Source of the DNA: SIG603 sp964370775
GTDB lineage: Bacteria > Bacillota > Clostridia > Oscillospirales > Acutalibacteraceae
DNA: 26,048 nt
Direction: 5' to 3'
Assembly (NCBI GenBank): GCA_964370775.1
Contig: CAYJKT010000035.1
Coordinates: 1 to 26,048, forward strand
The notes beneath the pieces were generated by a model, which was not told where the DNA came from, did not search any database, and saw nothing but the letters and a program-made list of their open reading frames with translations. A program made the translations under genes and the position numbers. Numbering within the stretch: the first letter of the stretch is position 1; each line of letters opens with the position of its first letter. Positions 14,879 to 22,451 of the stretch are shown piece by piece.

Positions 14879-17623
14879 ATGGGTATATTAGCAGCACTTT
14901 TTGGTAATTACAGCAAAAAAGAGCTTAAAAGAATACAACCATTGGTTAATAAAATATTATCATTAAGAGAAAAATACGAGAAAATGAGCGAAACAGAACT
15001 TCGTGGTCAAACCGAAGTTCTTAAAAAGCGTCTAAAAGGTGGAGAAACTTTAGACGACATTTTGCCTGATGCATTTGCTACTTGTTCAGAGGCTGCATGG
15101 CGTGTTTTAGAGCAACGTCCATACAAAGTGCAGTTAGAGGGCGGTATCATATTGCACCAAGGTAGAATTAGTGAGATGAGAACTGGTGAGGGTAAAACCC
15201 TTACCTCTACTTTGCCAGCGTATTTGAACGCACTTTCTGGCAAAGGTGTTCACGTTGTTACAGTTAATGAATACCTTGCAAGCCGTGATGCTGACTTAAA
15301 CGGTAAAATTTATCGTTACTTAGGTCTTACAGTTGGCACAATTCGCAACTCATTAAACAAAGACGAGAGACGTGCAGCGTATGCTTGCGACATCACTTAT
15401 GGTACAAACAATGAACTAGGCTTTGATTATCTAAGAGATAACATGGTGACTTATAAGAAGAACAAAGTTCAACGTGGCCACAACTATGCTATTGTTGACG
15501 AAGTTGACTCTATCTTGATAGATGAGGCTAGAACACCTCTTATTATCTCTGGTGCTGGTGCAAAAGTTACAGATTTATATGCAAAAGCAAACACTTTTGC
15601 TAGAACCTTAAAACACATTGCAGTTGCTGAAACTAACGATAAAGAGGATCACGACGAACTATATGATTCTTACGATTATTTAGTTAATGAGAAAGCAAGA
15701 AGTGCTACGCTTACAAAAACTGGTATCCACAAAGCAGAGAGCTATTTCGGCGTGGATAACTTAACCGACCCAGATAACATTACTTTGCAACACCATATCA
15801 ACCAAGCTATCAAAGCATACGGCACAATGAAACGTGACGTTAACTATTTGGTAAAAGATGGCGAAGTTGTTATTATAGATGAATTTACGGGTAGACTAAT
15901 GAACGGTAGACGTTATAACGAAGGTCTACACCAAGCGATAGAAGCAAAAGAGGGCGTAAAAATCGCTAACGAAAATAAAACTTTAGCTACTATTACATTC
16001 CAAAACTACTTTAGACTATACACAAAACTTTCTGGTATGACAGGTACAGCGCTTACAGAAGAAGCTGAGTTTGGCGAGATTTACAAACTAGACGTTGTGG
16101 AAATTCCAACAAACAAACCTATGGTACGTGAGGATTGCTCTGACGTTGTTTATAAAACAGAGAAAGCTAAGTACAACGCAGTTATTGACGACATTGTAGA
16201 GCACCACGAAAAAGGACAACCTGTTCTTGTTGGTACTGTAACTGTTGAAAAATCTGAGCTTTTAAGCAAAATGCTGAAAAAACGTGGAGTTAAACACGAA
16301 GTATTGAATGCGAAATTCCACGAAAAAGAAGCTGAAATTGTTGCGCAAGCAGGTAAAAAAGGTGCTGTTACAATCGCTACTAACATGGCTGGTCGTGGTA
16401 CTGACATTATGCTTGGTGGTAATGCAGAGTTCATGGCGATGTCTGATTTAAGAAAACAAGGCTTAACAGAAGATTTGCTTGAAGAAGCGAATGGTTATGC
16501 AGAGACAGATAACGAAGACATCATCAACGTGCGTAAACTGTTTGCAGATTGCAAAGCACAGCACAAAAAAATTATAGATAAAGAAGCTAAAGACGTTGTT
16601 GAGGCTGGCGGTCTTTATATCATCGGTACTGAAAGACACGAAAGCCGTCGTATAGATAATCAGCTTAGGGGCCGTGCTGGTCGTCAAGGTGACCCTGGTA
16701 AAACACGTTTCTATCTATCATTAGAAGACGATTTAATGCGTCTATTTGGTGGCGACAGAGTTAGTGGCATTATGGATAGGCTAAATGTTGATGAAAACAT
16801 GCCTATTGAATCTGGAATTATATCTTCTACTATAGAAAATTCACAGAAAAAAGTAGAGGGTAGAAACTTTGCTATAAGAAAAAATGTTTTACAATATGAT
16901 GACGTTATGAACCGTCAACGTGAGTTAATCTATGACCAAAGAAATAAGGTTCTAGACGGCGACAACGTTAAAGAGCAAATTCTGAAAATGATTACAGACG
17001 ACATTGAAAGCAATGTAGAACTTTATATGTCTAAAGAAGTTATCAAGGACGAATGGGACGTATCTAGTCTTAGAAATCATTATTTAGGTTGGATTTTAAG
17101 CGAGACTGACATGCATTATACTCCAGAAGAAATTGAAGAATTAGAGCAAAAAGAAGTTATCGATTTTATCGAGAAAAAAGCTTTTTCAATCTACAATTCA
17201 AAAGAAAAAGAGTATGGTTCAACAGTTATGCGTGAAGTAGAACGTGCAATTCTTCTTAAAAATGTTGATGCACAATGGATGGATCATATCGACGCAATGG
17301 ACGAGCTTAAAAACGGAATTAGACTTAGAAGTTATGCTCAAAAAGACCCAGTTGTTGAGTACCGTTTAGAAGGCTTTGACATGTTTGACCAAATGATTTT
17401 AGCAATTAGAGAAGCAACAGCTAAAATGATGCTAACATTCAGACTTCGCACACCAGAAGCACCAAAAAGAGAAGAAGTAGCTAAAGAGACTTCTGCAAAA
17501 GGTGCAGATGACGGAAGCACTGTTAACAAACCTGCTGTAAACAAAGATAGAGTAGGACGTAACGATTTATGCCCTTGTGGCAGTGGCAAAAAATATAAAA
17601 AATGTTGTGGACAAAACAATTAA
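14879..17623 (+). CDS. secA: Protein translocase ATPase SecA
   Basis: The 914-residue motor ATPase drives export of unfolded preproteins through SecYEG at the membrane. Walker A is MRTGEGKT (GEGKT 103-107), Walker B-type is VDEVDSILIDEAR, the helicase segments are MTGTA and TNMAGRGTDI, and the arginine-finger region is QLRGRAGRQGDPG. The C-terminal zinc motif CPCGSGKKYKKCC (Cys 898, 900, 909, 910) binds SecB or ribosomes in the family. It is longer than the roughly 840 residues of Bacillus SecA and fits clostridial SecA. AAAGG lies about 13 bases before the ATG. No prfB follows, unlike in many Firmicutes; instead a lipoprotein gene begins 15 bases later. Confidence 0.98.
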   Translation: MGILAALFGNYSKKELKRIQPLVNKILSLREKYEKMSETELRGQTEVLKKRLKGGETLDDILPDAFATCSEAAWRVLEQRPYKVQLEGGIILHQGRISEMRTGEGKTLTSTLPAYLNALSGKGVHVVTVNEYLASRDADLNGKIYRYLGLTVGTIRNSLNKDERRAAYACDITYGTNNELGFDYLRDNMVTYKKNKVQRGHNYAIVDEVDSILIDEARTPLIISGAGAKVTDLYAKANTFARTLKHIAVAETNDKEDHDELYDSYDYLVNEKARSATLTKTGIHKAESYFGVDNLTDPDNITLQHHINQAIKAYGTMKRDVNYLVKDGEVVIIDEFTGRLMNGRRYNEGLHQAIEAKEGVKIANENKTLATITFQNYFRLYTKLSGMTGTALTEEAEFGEIYKLDVVEIPTNKPMVREDCSDVVYKTEKAKYNAVIDDIVEHHEKGQPVLVGTVTVEKSELLSKMLKKRGVKHEVLNAKFHEKEAEIVAQAGKKGAVTIATNMAGRGTDIMLGGNAEFMAMSDLRKQGLTEDLLEEANGYAETDNEDIINVRKLFADCKAQHKKIIDKEAKDVVEAGGLYIIGTERHESRRIDNQLRGRAGRQGDPGKTRFYLSLEDDLMRLFGGDRVSGIMDRLNVDENMPIESGIISSTIENSQKKVEGRNFAIRKNVLQYDDVMNRQRELIYDQRNKVLDGDNVKEQILKMITDDIESNVELYMSKEVIKDEWDVSSLRNHYLGWILSETDMHYTPEEIEELEQKEVIDFIEKKAFSIYNSKEKEYGSTVMREVERAILLKNVDAQWMDHIDAMDELKNGIRLRSYAQKDPVVEYRLEGFDMFDQMILAIREATAKMMLTFRLRTPEAPKREEVAKETSAKGADDGSTVNKPAVNKDRVGRNDLCPCGSGKKYKKCCGQNN

Positions 17624-17638
17624 TTTAGGAGCAAATAT

Positions 17639-18253
17639 ATGAAGAAGATCTCTGTTTTATTAAGTATTATTTTAATTTCACTCTGTTTTACATCTTGCAC
17701 AGCAGAAAGCCAAGATTTTAATGCGTATGGTTATATAAAAGCTGTTTTAGATAACACTTATAAAGCAGATTTCGACGGATTTGTAGAAATGACAAACAGC
17801 AGTGACGGCACTGCTGAGGAAAATCATTCCTCTGTTATTAACAACTATGTTGTAAAGTTTTTTGAGAAATACGGTGTTAACCCAAGTGATGAACAAATAA
17901 CAGAGCTAGGCGAAGTTATTAAAAAAATGCTGTTATCAGCACAATATACCGTGCAAGAGCAAACCGAGACTACTAACGGATATTCAGTTGTTGTTGCGTA
18001 TTCACCAATATCAAATATGCTGGATTTAGACAGTGATATCAGAGATATTGTAGATAACTCTGGTGATTATCACTACCTAACAGGTGCGCCGTTTATTGAT
18101 GAAATCATTGATTTGTGTGACGCTTCTGCAAATAATGTCGATTATTTGAGCGAAGAACAATTCACTTTTGAAGTATTAGTGGCTTCTAATCGAACTGTGT
18201 CTATGAACATAACCCTTTTCGATATATTAGATGACTTAATCTTACCAATGTAG
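17639..18253 (+). CDS. Uncharacterised lipoprotein co-transcribed with secA
   Basis: The 204-residue protein has a lipoprotein signal peptide, MKKISVLLSIILISLCFTSC, with lipobox FTSC and a lipidated Cys at about residue 20. It is therefore an exported, membrane-anchored protein outside the cell membrane. The mature part is acidic and mostly helical, with YIKAVLDNTYKADFDGFVEMT near the start. That pattern resembles DUF5105-type clostridial lipoproteins, but I do not recognise the family securely. AGGAG sits 7 bases before the ATG, and it starts 15 bases after secA with no terminator between. A strong terminator follows. Its function is unknown; the context suggests a secretion substrate or envelope factor made with SecA. 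Confidence 0.75.
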   Translation: MKKISVLLSIILISLCFTSCTAESQDFNAYGYIKAVLDNTYKADFDGFVEMTNSSDGTAEENHSSVINNYVVKFFEKYGVNPSDEQITELGEVIKKMLLSAQYTVQEQTETTNGYSVVVAYSPISNMLDLDSDIRDIVDNSGDYHYLTGAPFIDEIIDLCDASANNVDYLSEEQFTFEVLVASNRTVSMNITLFDILDDLILPM

Positions 18254-18312
18254 TATTAAATTATTAAGCATTACAACCAAGACTAACTACCACGCATATA
18301 ACTTAATTAATT

Positions 18313-18342
18313 AGACGGATAGTATCGTACTATCCGTCTTTT
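18313..18342 (+). terminator. Terminator of the secA-lipoprotein operon
   Basis: A perfect 12-bp stem (18313-18324 with 18328-18339; arms AGACGGATAGTA and TACTATCCGTCT) with a 3-base loop is followed by TTTT. The 129-bp direct repeat begins inside its 3' arm at 18331. The stretch 18254-18312 shows nothing else. Confidence 0.88.
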
Positions 18343-18459
18343 CTGTTTACAGTGATTATGCGATACATCCCAATGGTAGGGCGATGGCTCTGCTCTTGCC
18401 GAGGATTTATGTTAAGATAATCTTGCTTAATCACCTCTATTGATGTATAATCGTAGTAA
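18331..18459 (+). repeat. 129-bp direct repeat, copy 1 (carries a promoter)
   Basis: This copy is identical at all 129 positions to 19454-19582. It begins in the 3' arm of the secA-operon terminator. It contains a block noticeably richer in GC than its surroundings (about 18365-18405) and ends with a sigma-A promoter. The two copies bracket the methyltransferase unit, giving a 1123-bp repeat-to-repeat period. Confidence 0.97.
18423..18451 (+). promoter_or_regulatory. Promoter of the methyltransferase unit (inside repeat copy 1)
   Basis: TTGCTT (18423-18428), a 17-bp spacer and TATAAT (18446-18451). Transcription should begin near 18458, leaving a leader of about 170 bases before the methyltransferase gene. 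Confidence 0.8.
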
Positions 18460-18492
18460 ATAGTACATATATAATGGAAGGGATTTTAATAT

Positions 18493-18534
18493 ATGGTGAT
18501 TAAACGAATTAACAACTTGGTGCAGTTGATATAA
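18493..18534 (+). CDS. 13-codon leader peptide of the methyltransferase gene
   Basis: ATG at 18493 follows GGAAGGGA with a 9-base gap and encodes MVIKRINNLVQLI, then TAA. It sits between the promoter and an attenuator-like hairpin pair. Codons 9 to 12 lie in the 5' strand of the terminator fold (GTGCAGT, 18520-18526), so a ribosome held near the end of this peptide would stop that fold from forming. This is the layout of leader peptides of drug-inducible genes. The peptide does not match a stalling peptide I know. Confidence 0.6.
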   Translation: MVIKRINNLVQLI

Positions 18535-18591
18535 TCTGATAGCAGATTGTGCCAAGATATAGAAACTTGTTATCAGTTGACTGCACTTTTT
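18516..18591 (+). promoter_or_regulatory. Putative transcription attenuator upstream of the methyltransferase gene
   Basis: Two mutually exclusive folds share 18516-18541. Fold A pairs CTTGG (18516-18520) with CCAAG (18552-18556), and AATCTG (18533-18538) with CAGATT (18543-18548). Fold B pairs GTGCAGT (18520-18526) with ACTGCAC (18580-18586), and CTGATA (18536-18541) with TATCAG (18571-18576). Fold B is followed at once by TTTTT (18587-18591), so it resembles an intrinsic terminator and A an antiterminator. The 5' strand of B lies within the leader peptide gene, which suggests ribosome-mediated control. No energy calculation was made. Confidence 0.6.
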
Positions 18592-18631
18592 GATTTAATT
18601 TTATATTAATATTGAAAAGGAGTTAATAACA

Positions 18632-19387
18632 ATGAATTATAACAAACTAAAAAAAGAATGGACAATAGAAGAAAATTACAGTTTTAAAGGGTGGGATTTT
18701 ACGCATATAACTGATAGATGGGAAAATGAGAAATTACTATGGAACTATGATAGTATTGTAAGGAAGTATCTAAAAAAATCACATTTACTATTAGACATGG
18801 GAACTGGTGGTGGTGAATTCCTTTTATCTCTAAATCACACATATCACCTAACTTATGCAACAGAAGGCTATCTTCCTAATTTTGAACTGTGTAAGAAAAC
18901 TTTAGAACCTTTAGGGGTTAAGCTTGAATATGTTGACAGTGATAATATCTTGAATTTTAGTTCAAATAAATTCGATGTTGTAATTAACCGACATGAAGAA
19001 TTTGATTTGACAGAAGTAAATCGTGTATTAAAAAGTGGTGGTTATTTCATCACCCAGCAAGTCGGCATAAAAAATGGTAATGATTTAACAAAAAAAGTTC
19101 TAGGAGAGTTTACCCCAGTATTTTCGACCCACCATTTTGACACTTACTTAGCCAAATTAAAAGATTTTGGATATGAAATACTTTTTTCAAATGAAATGTT
19201 TCCCAAAATAAAATTTTATGATGTTGGAGCATTAGTATACTATGCAAAAATAATTGAATGGGAATTCCCAAACTTTAGCGTTGAAAATCACTTTGATAAT
19301 TTGTGCAAATGCCAACATGAGGTAGAAGAAAATGGATATGTTTCTGGAACTGAGCATAGATTTATTATAGTTTGCAGAAAACCATAA
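18632..19387 (+). CDS. Class I SAM-dependent methyltransferase, attenuator-controlled
   Basis: The 251-residue cytoplasmic protein has a Rossmann-type methyltransferase domain. Motif I is LLLDMGTGGGEFLL (about 52-65) for SAM binding. The acidic residue after strand 2 lies in YATEG. Motif IV-like is FDVVINRHEEFDLTEVNRVL, and post-motif is LKSGGYFITQQVG. It belongs with the general Methyltransf_11-like group; whether the target is rRNA, a small molecule or a drug is not visible. AAGGAG lies 8 or so bases before the ATG. It forms a single-gene unit with its own promoter (in the 129-bp repeat), leader peptide, attenuator and terminator. The drug-inducible style of the leader makes an antibiotic-related or rRNA methylation role a reasonable hypothesis, not a demonstrated one. 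Confidence 0.85.
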   Translation: MNYNKLKKEWTIEENYSFKGWDFTHITDRWENEKLLWNYDSIVRKYLKKSHLLLDMGTGGGEFLLSLNHTYHLTYATEGYLPNFELCKKTLEPLGVKLEYVDSDNILNFSSNKFDVVINRHEEFDLTEVNRVLKSGGYFITQQVGIKNGNDLTKKVLGEFTPVFSTHHFDTYLAKLKDFGYEILFSNEMFPKIKFYDVGALVYYAKIIEWEFPNFSVENHFDNLCKCQHEVEENGYVSGTEHRFIIVCRKP

Positions 19388-19407
19388 CATAATAAAATTA
19401 ATATAAG

Positions 19408-19447
19408 AATAAGCTGACACTTTTTTAAGCGTCAGCTTATTTTTTTA
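19408..19447 (+). terminator. Terminator of the methyltransferase unit
   Basis: An 11-bp perfect stem (AATAAGCTGAC 19408-19418 with GTCAGCTTATT 19431-19441) is followed by a T run. Its AAGCTGAC core recurs in the terminators at 20170-20202 and 23057-23093. Confidence 0.9.
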
Positions 19448-19453
19448 TTCGAA

Positions 19454-19582
19454 TATCCGTCTTTTCTGTTTACAGTGATTATGCGATACATCCCAATGGT
19501 AGGGCGATGGCTCTGCTCTTGCCGAGGATTTATGTTAAGATAATCTTGCTTAATCACCTCTATTGATGTATAATCGTAGTAA
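19454..19582 (+). repeat. 129-bp direct repeat, copy 2 (carries a promoter)
   Basis: This copy is identical to 18331-18459. It starts with the 3' half-arm of the secA-operon terminator (TATCCGTCTTTT) but lacks the matching 5' arm. This suggests that copy 1 keeps the original context and copy 2 is a duplicate or recombination product. The bases just past each copy also remain similar (AGTACATATATAAT against AGTATATATAAT). Confidence 0.97.
19546..19574 (+). promoter_or_regulatory. Promoter of the acetyltransferase unit (inside repeat copy 2)
   Basis: TTGCTT (19546-19551), a 17-bp spacer and TATAAT (19569-19574), the same promoter as in copy 1. Here the leader is only about 30 bases and has no leader peptide or attenuator. 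Confidence 0.8.
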
Positions 19583-19612
19583 CGAGTATATATAATATGG
19601 AGACTACATAAA

Positions 19613-20101
19613 ATGAAATGTGTGTACAAAATTGCCACCCTAAAAGAACTGGAGTTAATCTGGGATATGAATATTAGGAAAAACGTTGACGATAAACGTT
19701 GGATTGCTTGGAGAAGACAGTATATACAATATAACATTAACAAAATGGCTCATACTTTTTGTGTGATTATAGATGATATTCCAGTAGGTGAAGGAACTTT
19801 AATTTTATCTCCTGAATGTGTAGCAATACAAAACCGAACTGCACTTGCGAACAATCTAACAACTGCAAATATAAACGCTTTGAGAATATCAAAAGATTTT
19901 GAGGGATGTGGACATATATCAAAACTTGTGCATACCATAGAATTGTATGCAAAAAGCATAGGATTGAGAGAACTTACTATTGGTGTAGAAGCAAAAGAAA
20001 CAAGAAATTTATCCATATATCTACATTGGGGATATAATAAGTTCATTATGTCTGAAGTTGAAAATAATGAACTAATTTTATATTACAAAAAACTGCTGTG
20101 A
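19613..20101 (+). CDS. GNAT-family N-acetyltransferase
   Basis: The 162-residue cytoplasmic protein has the GNAT fold: an N-terminal YKIATLKELELIWDMNIRKN, a central strand IDDIPVGEGTLIL, and the acetyl-CoA-binding region NALRISKDFEGCGHISKLVHTIELYAKSIG (about 90-120). There the usual RxxGxG/A loop appears as EGCGH. The C-terminal strand is LSIYLHWGYNKF. The substrate cannot be read from sequence; candidates include small amines, antibiotics or protein N termini. GGAG lies 10 bases before the ATG. It is transcribed alone from the promoter in repeat copy 2 and ends in a terminator of the AAGCTGACAC type. Confidence 0.85.
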   Translation: MKCVYKIATLKELELIWDMNIRKNVDDKRWIAWRRQYIQYNINKMAHTFCVIIDDIPVGEGTLILSPECVAIQNRTALANNLTTANINALRISKDFEGCGHISKLVHTIELYAKSIGLRELTIGVEAKETRNLSIYLHWGYNKFIMSEVENNELILYYKKLL

Positions 20102-20169
20102 TAACTATCTTTACGGGCATTTAACATAGGATAAAACTCTATAGCATTATGAGTTCAAACCAAACGCAA

Positions 20170-20202
20170 ACAAGCTGACACTATAGTTATGTGTCAGCTT
20201 GT
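20170..20202. terminator. Bidirectional terminator between the acetyltransferase gene and groEL
   Basis: A perfect 12-bp stem (ACAAGCTGACAC 20170-20181 with GTGTCAGCTTGT 20191-20202) with a 9-base loop and a CTCTTTAT tail lies between convergent genes. It shares its core with the terminators of the methyltransferase and HD-hydrolase units. Confidence 0.88.
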
Positions 20203-20213
20203 CTCTTTATCTA

Positions 20214-21839
20214 TTAATACATTCCACCCATATCCTGTGCCATTGGTACTGGTGGGTTTTTCTCTGGGATATCTGCCACTAAGCTCTCTGTTGTTAAAAC
20301 AGTAGAAGCTACTGAAGAAGCATTTTGCATTGCTGAACGAGTAACTTTAGTAGGGTCTACGATACCGAACTTAATCATATCGCCAAACTCCTCTGACAAT
20401 GCGTTGTAACCAAAGCCAACTTCGCCTTTAGAAACAACTTTATCAACAATGATAGAACCCTCGATACCAGCATTTGTTGCGATTTGACGAAGTGGAGCTT
20501 CTAAAGATTTTAGAACAATAGTAGCACCTGTTTTCTTGTCGCCCTCTAGTGTCTCTACAAACGCTTTAACAGCAGGGATAGTATCGATTAAAGCAGTACC
20601 ACCACCAGCTACGATACCCTCTTCTACAGCTGCTTTAGTAGCTGCTAGCGCATCTTCAATTCTTAGCTTGCGTTCTTTCATCTCTACTTCTGTAGCTGCA
20701 CCAACTTTGATAACTGCCACACCACCAGCTAGTTTAGCTAGTCTCTCTTGTAGTTTCTCTCTGTCAAAGTCAGATGTTGTAACCTCGATTTGGCTTCTGA
20801 TTTGACCAACTCTTGAACTGATAGCATCTTTATTGCCAGCACCATCAACAATGATAGTGTTCTCTTTGTCTATTTTGATTTGTCTAGCTCTACCAAGTTG
20901 CTCAATAGTAGTCTCTTTAAGGTCTAGTCCTAGTTCTTCTGTAATAACTTGACCACCTGTTAGAGTAGCGATGTCGATAAGCATTTCTTTTCTTCTGTCG
21001 CCAAAACCAGGTGCTTTAACACCAACACAAACAAATGTGCCACGTAGTTTGTTAAGAATAATTGTTGTTAGAGCTTCGCCCTCGATATCCTCTGCAATGA
21101 TAACAAGTTTTTTACCACTTTGAACAATTTGCTCAAGCACTGGTAAAATTTCTTGAATGTTGCTGATTTTTTTATCTGTAATCAAGATATAAGCGTCATC
21201 GATAACAGCTGTCATTTTGTCTGTATCTGTTACCATGTAAGGAGTGATGTAACCTCTGTCAAACATCATACCCTCAACAACTTCGCTGTATGTCTCTGCT
21301 GTTTTGCTTTCTTCAACAGTGATAACACCATCGCTAGTTACTTTTTCCATTGCGTCTGCAATCAATCTACCGATAGTCTCATCACCTGATGAAACAGCTG
21401 CAACTCTAGCAATGTCTTCTGTGCCACTAACTTTTTTGCTATTTTTAATAACAGTCTCAACTGCAACGTTAGCTGCCTCTTGAATACCACTTCTTAAAAC
21501 CATTGGATTCGCACCAGCAGTTACGTTTTTCATACCCTCTTTAATGATTGTTTGAGCAAGCAAAGTAGCTGTAGTAGTACCGTCACCTGCAACATCATTA
21601 GTTTTTGTAGCTACTTCTTTAACAAGAGCTGCACCCATGTTTTCGAATGCGTCTTCAAGTTCGATTTCTTTAGCTATAGTAACACCGTCGTTTGTGATAA
21701 GTGGTGCGCCGAATTTTTTGTCTAGCATTACATTTCTGCCTTTAGGGCCTAATGTAATTTTAACTGTATCGCTTAATTGGTCTATACCACTTAAAAGAGC
21801 TTTTCTAGCGTCTTCACCATAAATAATTTGTTTAGCCAT
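20214..21839 (-). CDS. groEL: Chaperonin GroEL (Hsp60)
   Basis: The 541-residue chaperonin subunit forms double seven-membered rings that fold proteins in an ATP-dependent cycle with GroES. Family landmarks are TLGPKGRNVMLDKKFGAP, GDGTTTATLLAQ (ATP/Mg site), the apical domain with VVEGMMFDRGYITPYM, KAPGFGDRRKEML, VEEGIVAGGGTAL and the Gly/Met C terminus (MGGMY). Length is normal. GGAGGATATAAG precedes the ATG. It follows groES by 15 bases and is transcribed from the CIRCE-controlled promoter. Confidence 0.99.
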   Translation of the reverse strand: MAKQIIYGEDARKALLSGIDQLSDTVKITLGPKGRNVMLDKKFGAPLITNDGVTIAKEIELEDAFENMGAALVKEVATKTNDVAGDGTTTATLLAQTIIKEGMKNVTAGANPMVLRSGIQEAANVAVETVIKNSKKVSGTEDIARVAAVSSGDETIGRLIADAMEKVTSDGVITVEESKTAETYSEVVEGMMFDRGYITPYMVTDTDKMTAVIDDAYILITDKKISNIQEILPVLEQIVQSGKKLVIIAEDIEGEALTTIILNKLRGTFVCVGVKAPGFGDRRKEMLIDIATLTGGQVITEELGLDLKETTIEQLGRARQIKIDKENTIIVDGAGNKDAISSRVGQIRSQIEVTTSDFDREKLQERLAKLAGGVAVIKVGAATEVEMKERKLRIEDALAATKAAVEEGIVAGGGTALIDTIPAVKAFVETLEGDKKTGATIVLKSLEAPLRQIATNAGIEGSIIVDKVVSKGEVGFGYNALSEEFGDMIKFGIVDPTKVTRSAMQNASSVASTVLTTESLVADIPEKNPPVPMAQDMGGMY

Positions 21840-21854
21840 TCTTATATCCTCCTA

Positions 21855-22139
21855 TTATTCAACAACTGCTAAAATGTCAGATTGTCTTACTATCGTATAC
21901 TCTACACCGTCAACTTTAATCTCTGTACCAGAATATTTGCTTGTGATAACTTTGTCGCCAGCTTTGATATACATATCAACTTGGTTGCCCTCAACCAAAC
22001 CACCAGGTCCAACTGCTATAACGTCAAAAACTTGTGGTTTTTCTTGTGCAGAGCTTTGAAGCACGATACCACTTTTTGTTGTTTCTTCAACTTCTTGAAG
22101 TTTAATTAATACTTTGTCAAGTAAAGGTTTTACTACCAT
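21855..22139 (-). CDS. groES: Co-chaperonin GroES (Hsp10)
   Basis: The 94-residue protein starts with VVKPLLDKVLIKLQEVEETTKSGIV. It includes the mobile-loop region (ETTKSGIVLQ), GPGGLVEG, KAGDKVITSKYSGTEIK and the typical end DILAVVE. It forms the seven-membered lid of the GroEL cavity. AAGAGGTGTCT lies just before the ATG. It is first in the groES-groEL operon; the CIRCE operator is 39 bases upstream. Confidence 0.98.
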   Translation of the reverse strand: MVVKPLLDKVLIKLQEVEETTKSGIVLQSSAQEKPQVFDVIAVGPGGLVEGNQVDMYIKAGDKVITSKYSGTEIKVDGVEYTIVRQSDILAVVE

Positions 22140-22177
22140 ATAGACACCTCTTTATATTTATTATTTTATTTCATGTT

Positions 22178-22204
22178 TTAGCACTCTACAATTTAGAGTG
22201 CCAA
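22178..22204 (-). promoter_or_regulatory. CIRCE operator (HrcA site) of groES-groEL
   Basis: The plus strand reads TTAGCACTC, nine bases, then GAGTGCCAA. This is the CIRCE inverted repeat with a single change from TTAGCACTC-N9-GAGTGCTAA. It lies over the expected transcription start, so the HrcA repressor would block transcription until heat or folding stress inactivates it. Confidence 0.96.
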
Positions 22205-22208
22205 ATAT

Positions 22209-22237
22209 ATTTTAATACTTAATACGTTTAAAATCAA
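22209..22237 (-). promoter_or_regulatory. Sigma-A promoter of groES-groEL
   Basis: On the minus strand TTGATT (22232-22237), a 17-bp spacer and TAAAAT (22209-22214), with CIRCE immediately downstream. Confidence 0.85.
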
Positions 22238-22307
22238 GTAAAATAAGGACAATTAACCAAAGTTTACATTTTGTTCATATTTGCATGGTAAAATTTAAAA
22301 TATACAG

Positions 22308-22321
22308 AACATAATTATGTT
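22308..22321. repeat. 14-bp perfect palindrome between groES and the HD-hydrolase gene
   Basis: AACATAATTATGTT reads the same on both strands. It lies mid-way in the 312-base divergent intergenic region (22140-22451), about 70 bases upstream of the HD gene's -35 box. It could be an operator, but in such AT-rich DNA chance is a real explanation. Apart from CIRCE and the two promoters, the rest of that region shows nothing. Confidence 0.3.
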
Positions 22322-22385
22322 AACTATTTATAAGAAAATTTGTAGCTACTGTTGTATTTTGATTACCATCACATCTAAAGTAAAC

Positions 22386-22414
22386 TTGCTTAAATACTTT
22401 TGTTGATGTATAAT
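22386..22414 (+). promoter_or_regulatory. Promoter of the HD-hydrolase unit, related to the repeat promoter
   Basis: TTGCTT (22386-22391), a 17-bp spacer and TATAAT (22409-22414). Over 33 bases starting at the C before the -35 box it matches the promoter end of the 129-bp repeat at 27 positions, including the whole TTGATGTATAAT stretch. Confidence 0.8.
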
Positions 22415-22451
22415 TGCCATATAAAATCTTTATATTAGATGGTGTAATAAA

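Noticed and set aside
18358..18420. A 20-codon frame (MRYIPMVGRWLCSCRGFMLR) inside the 129-bp repeat, present in both copies
   Set aside because: It has no ribosome binding site and lies upstream of the repeat's promoter, so there is no evidence for transcription or translation. Its presence in both copies follows simply from repeat identity.
18331..20202. Integron cassette array (attC sites) or CRISPR
   Set aside because: The 129-bp repeats lie upstream of genes and carry promoters. They do not show the paired inverted core sites of attC, there is no integrase, and two copies 1.1 kb apart do not make a CRISPR array.
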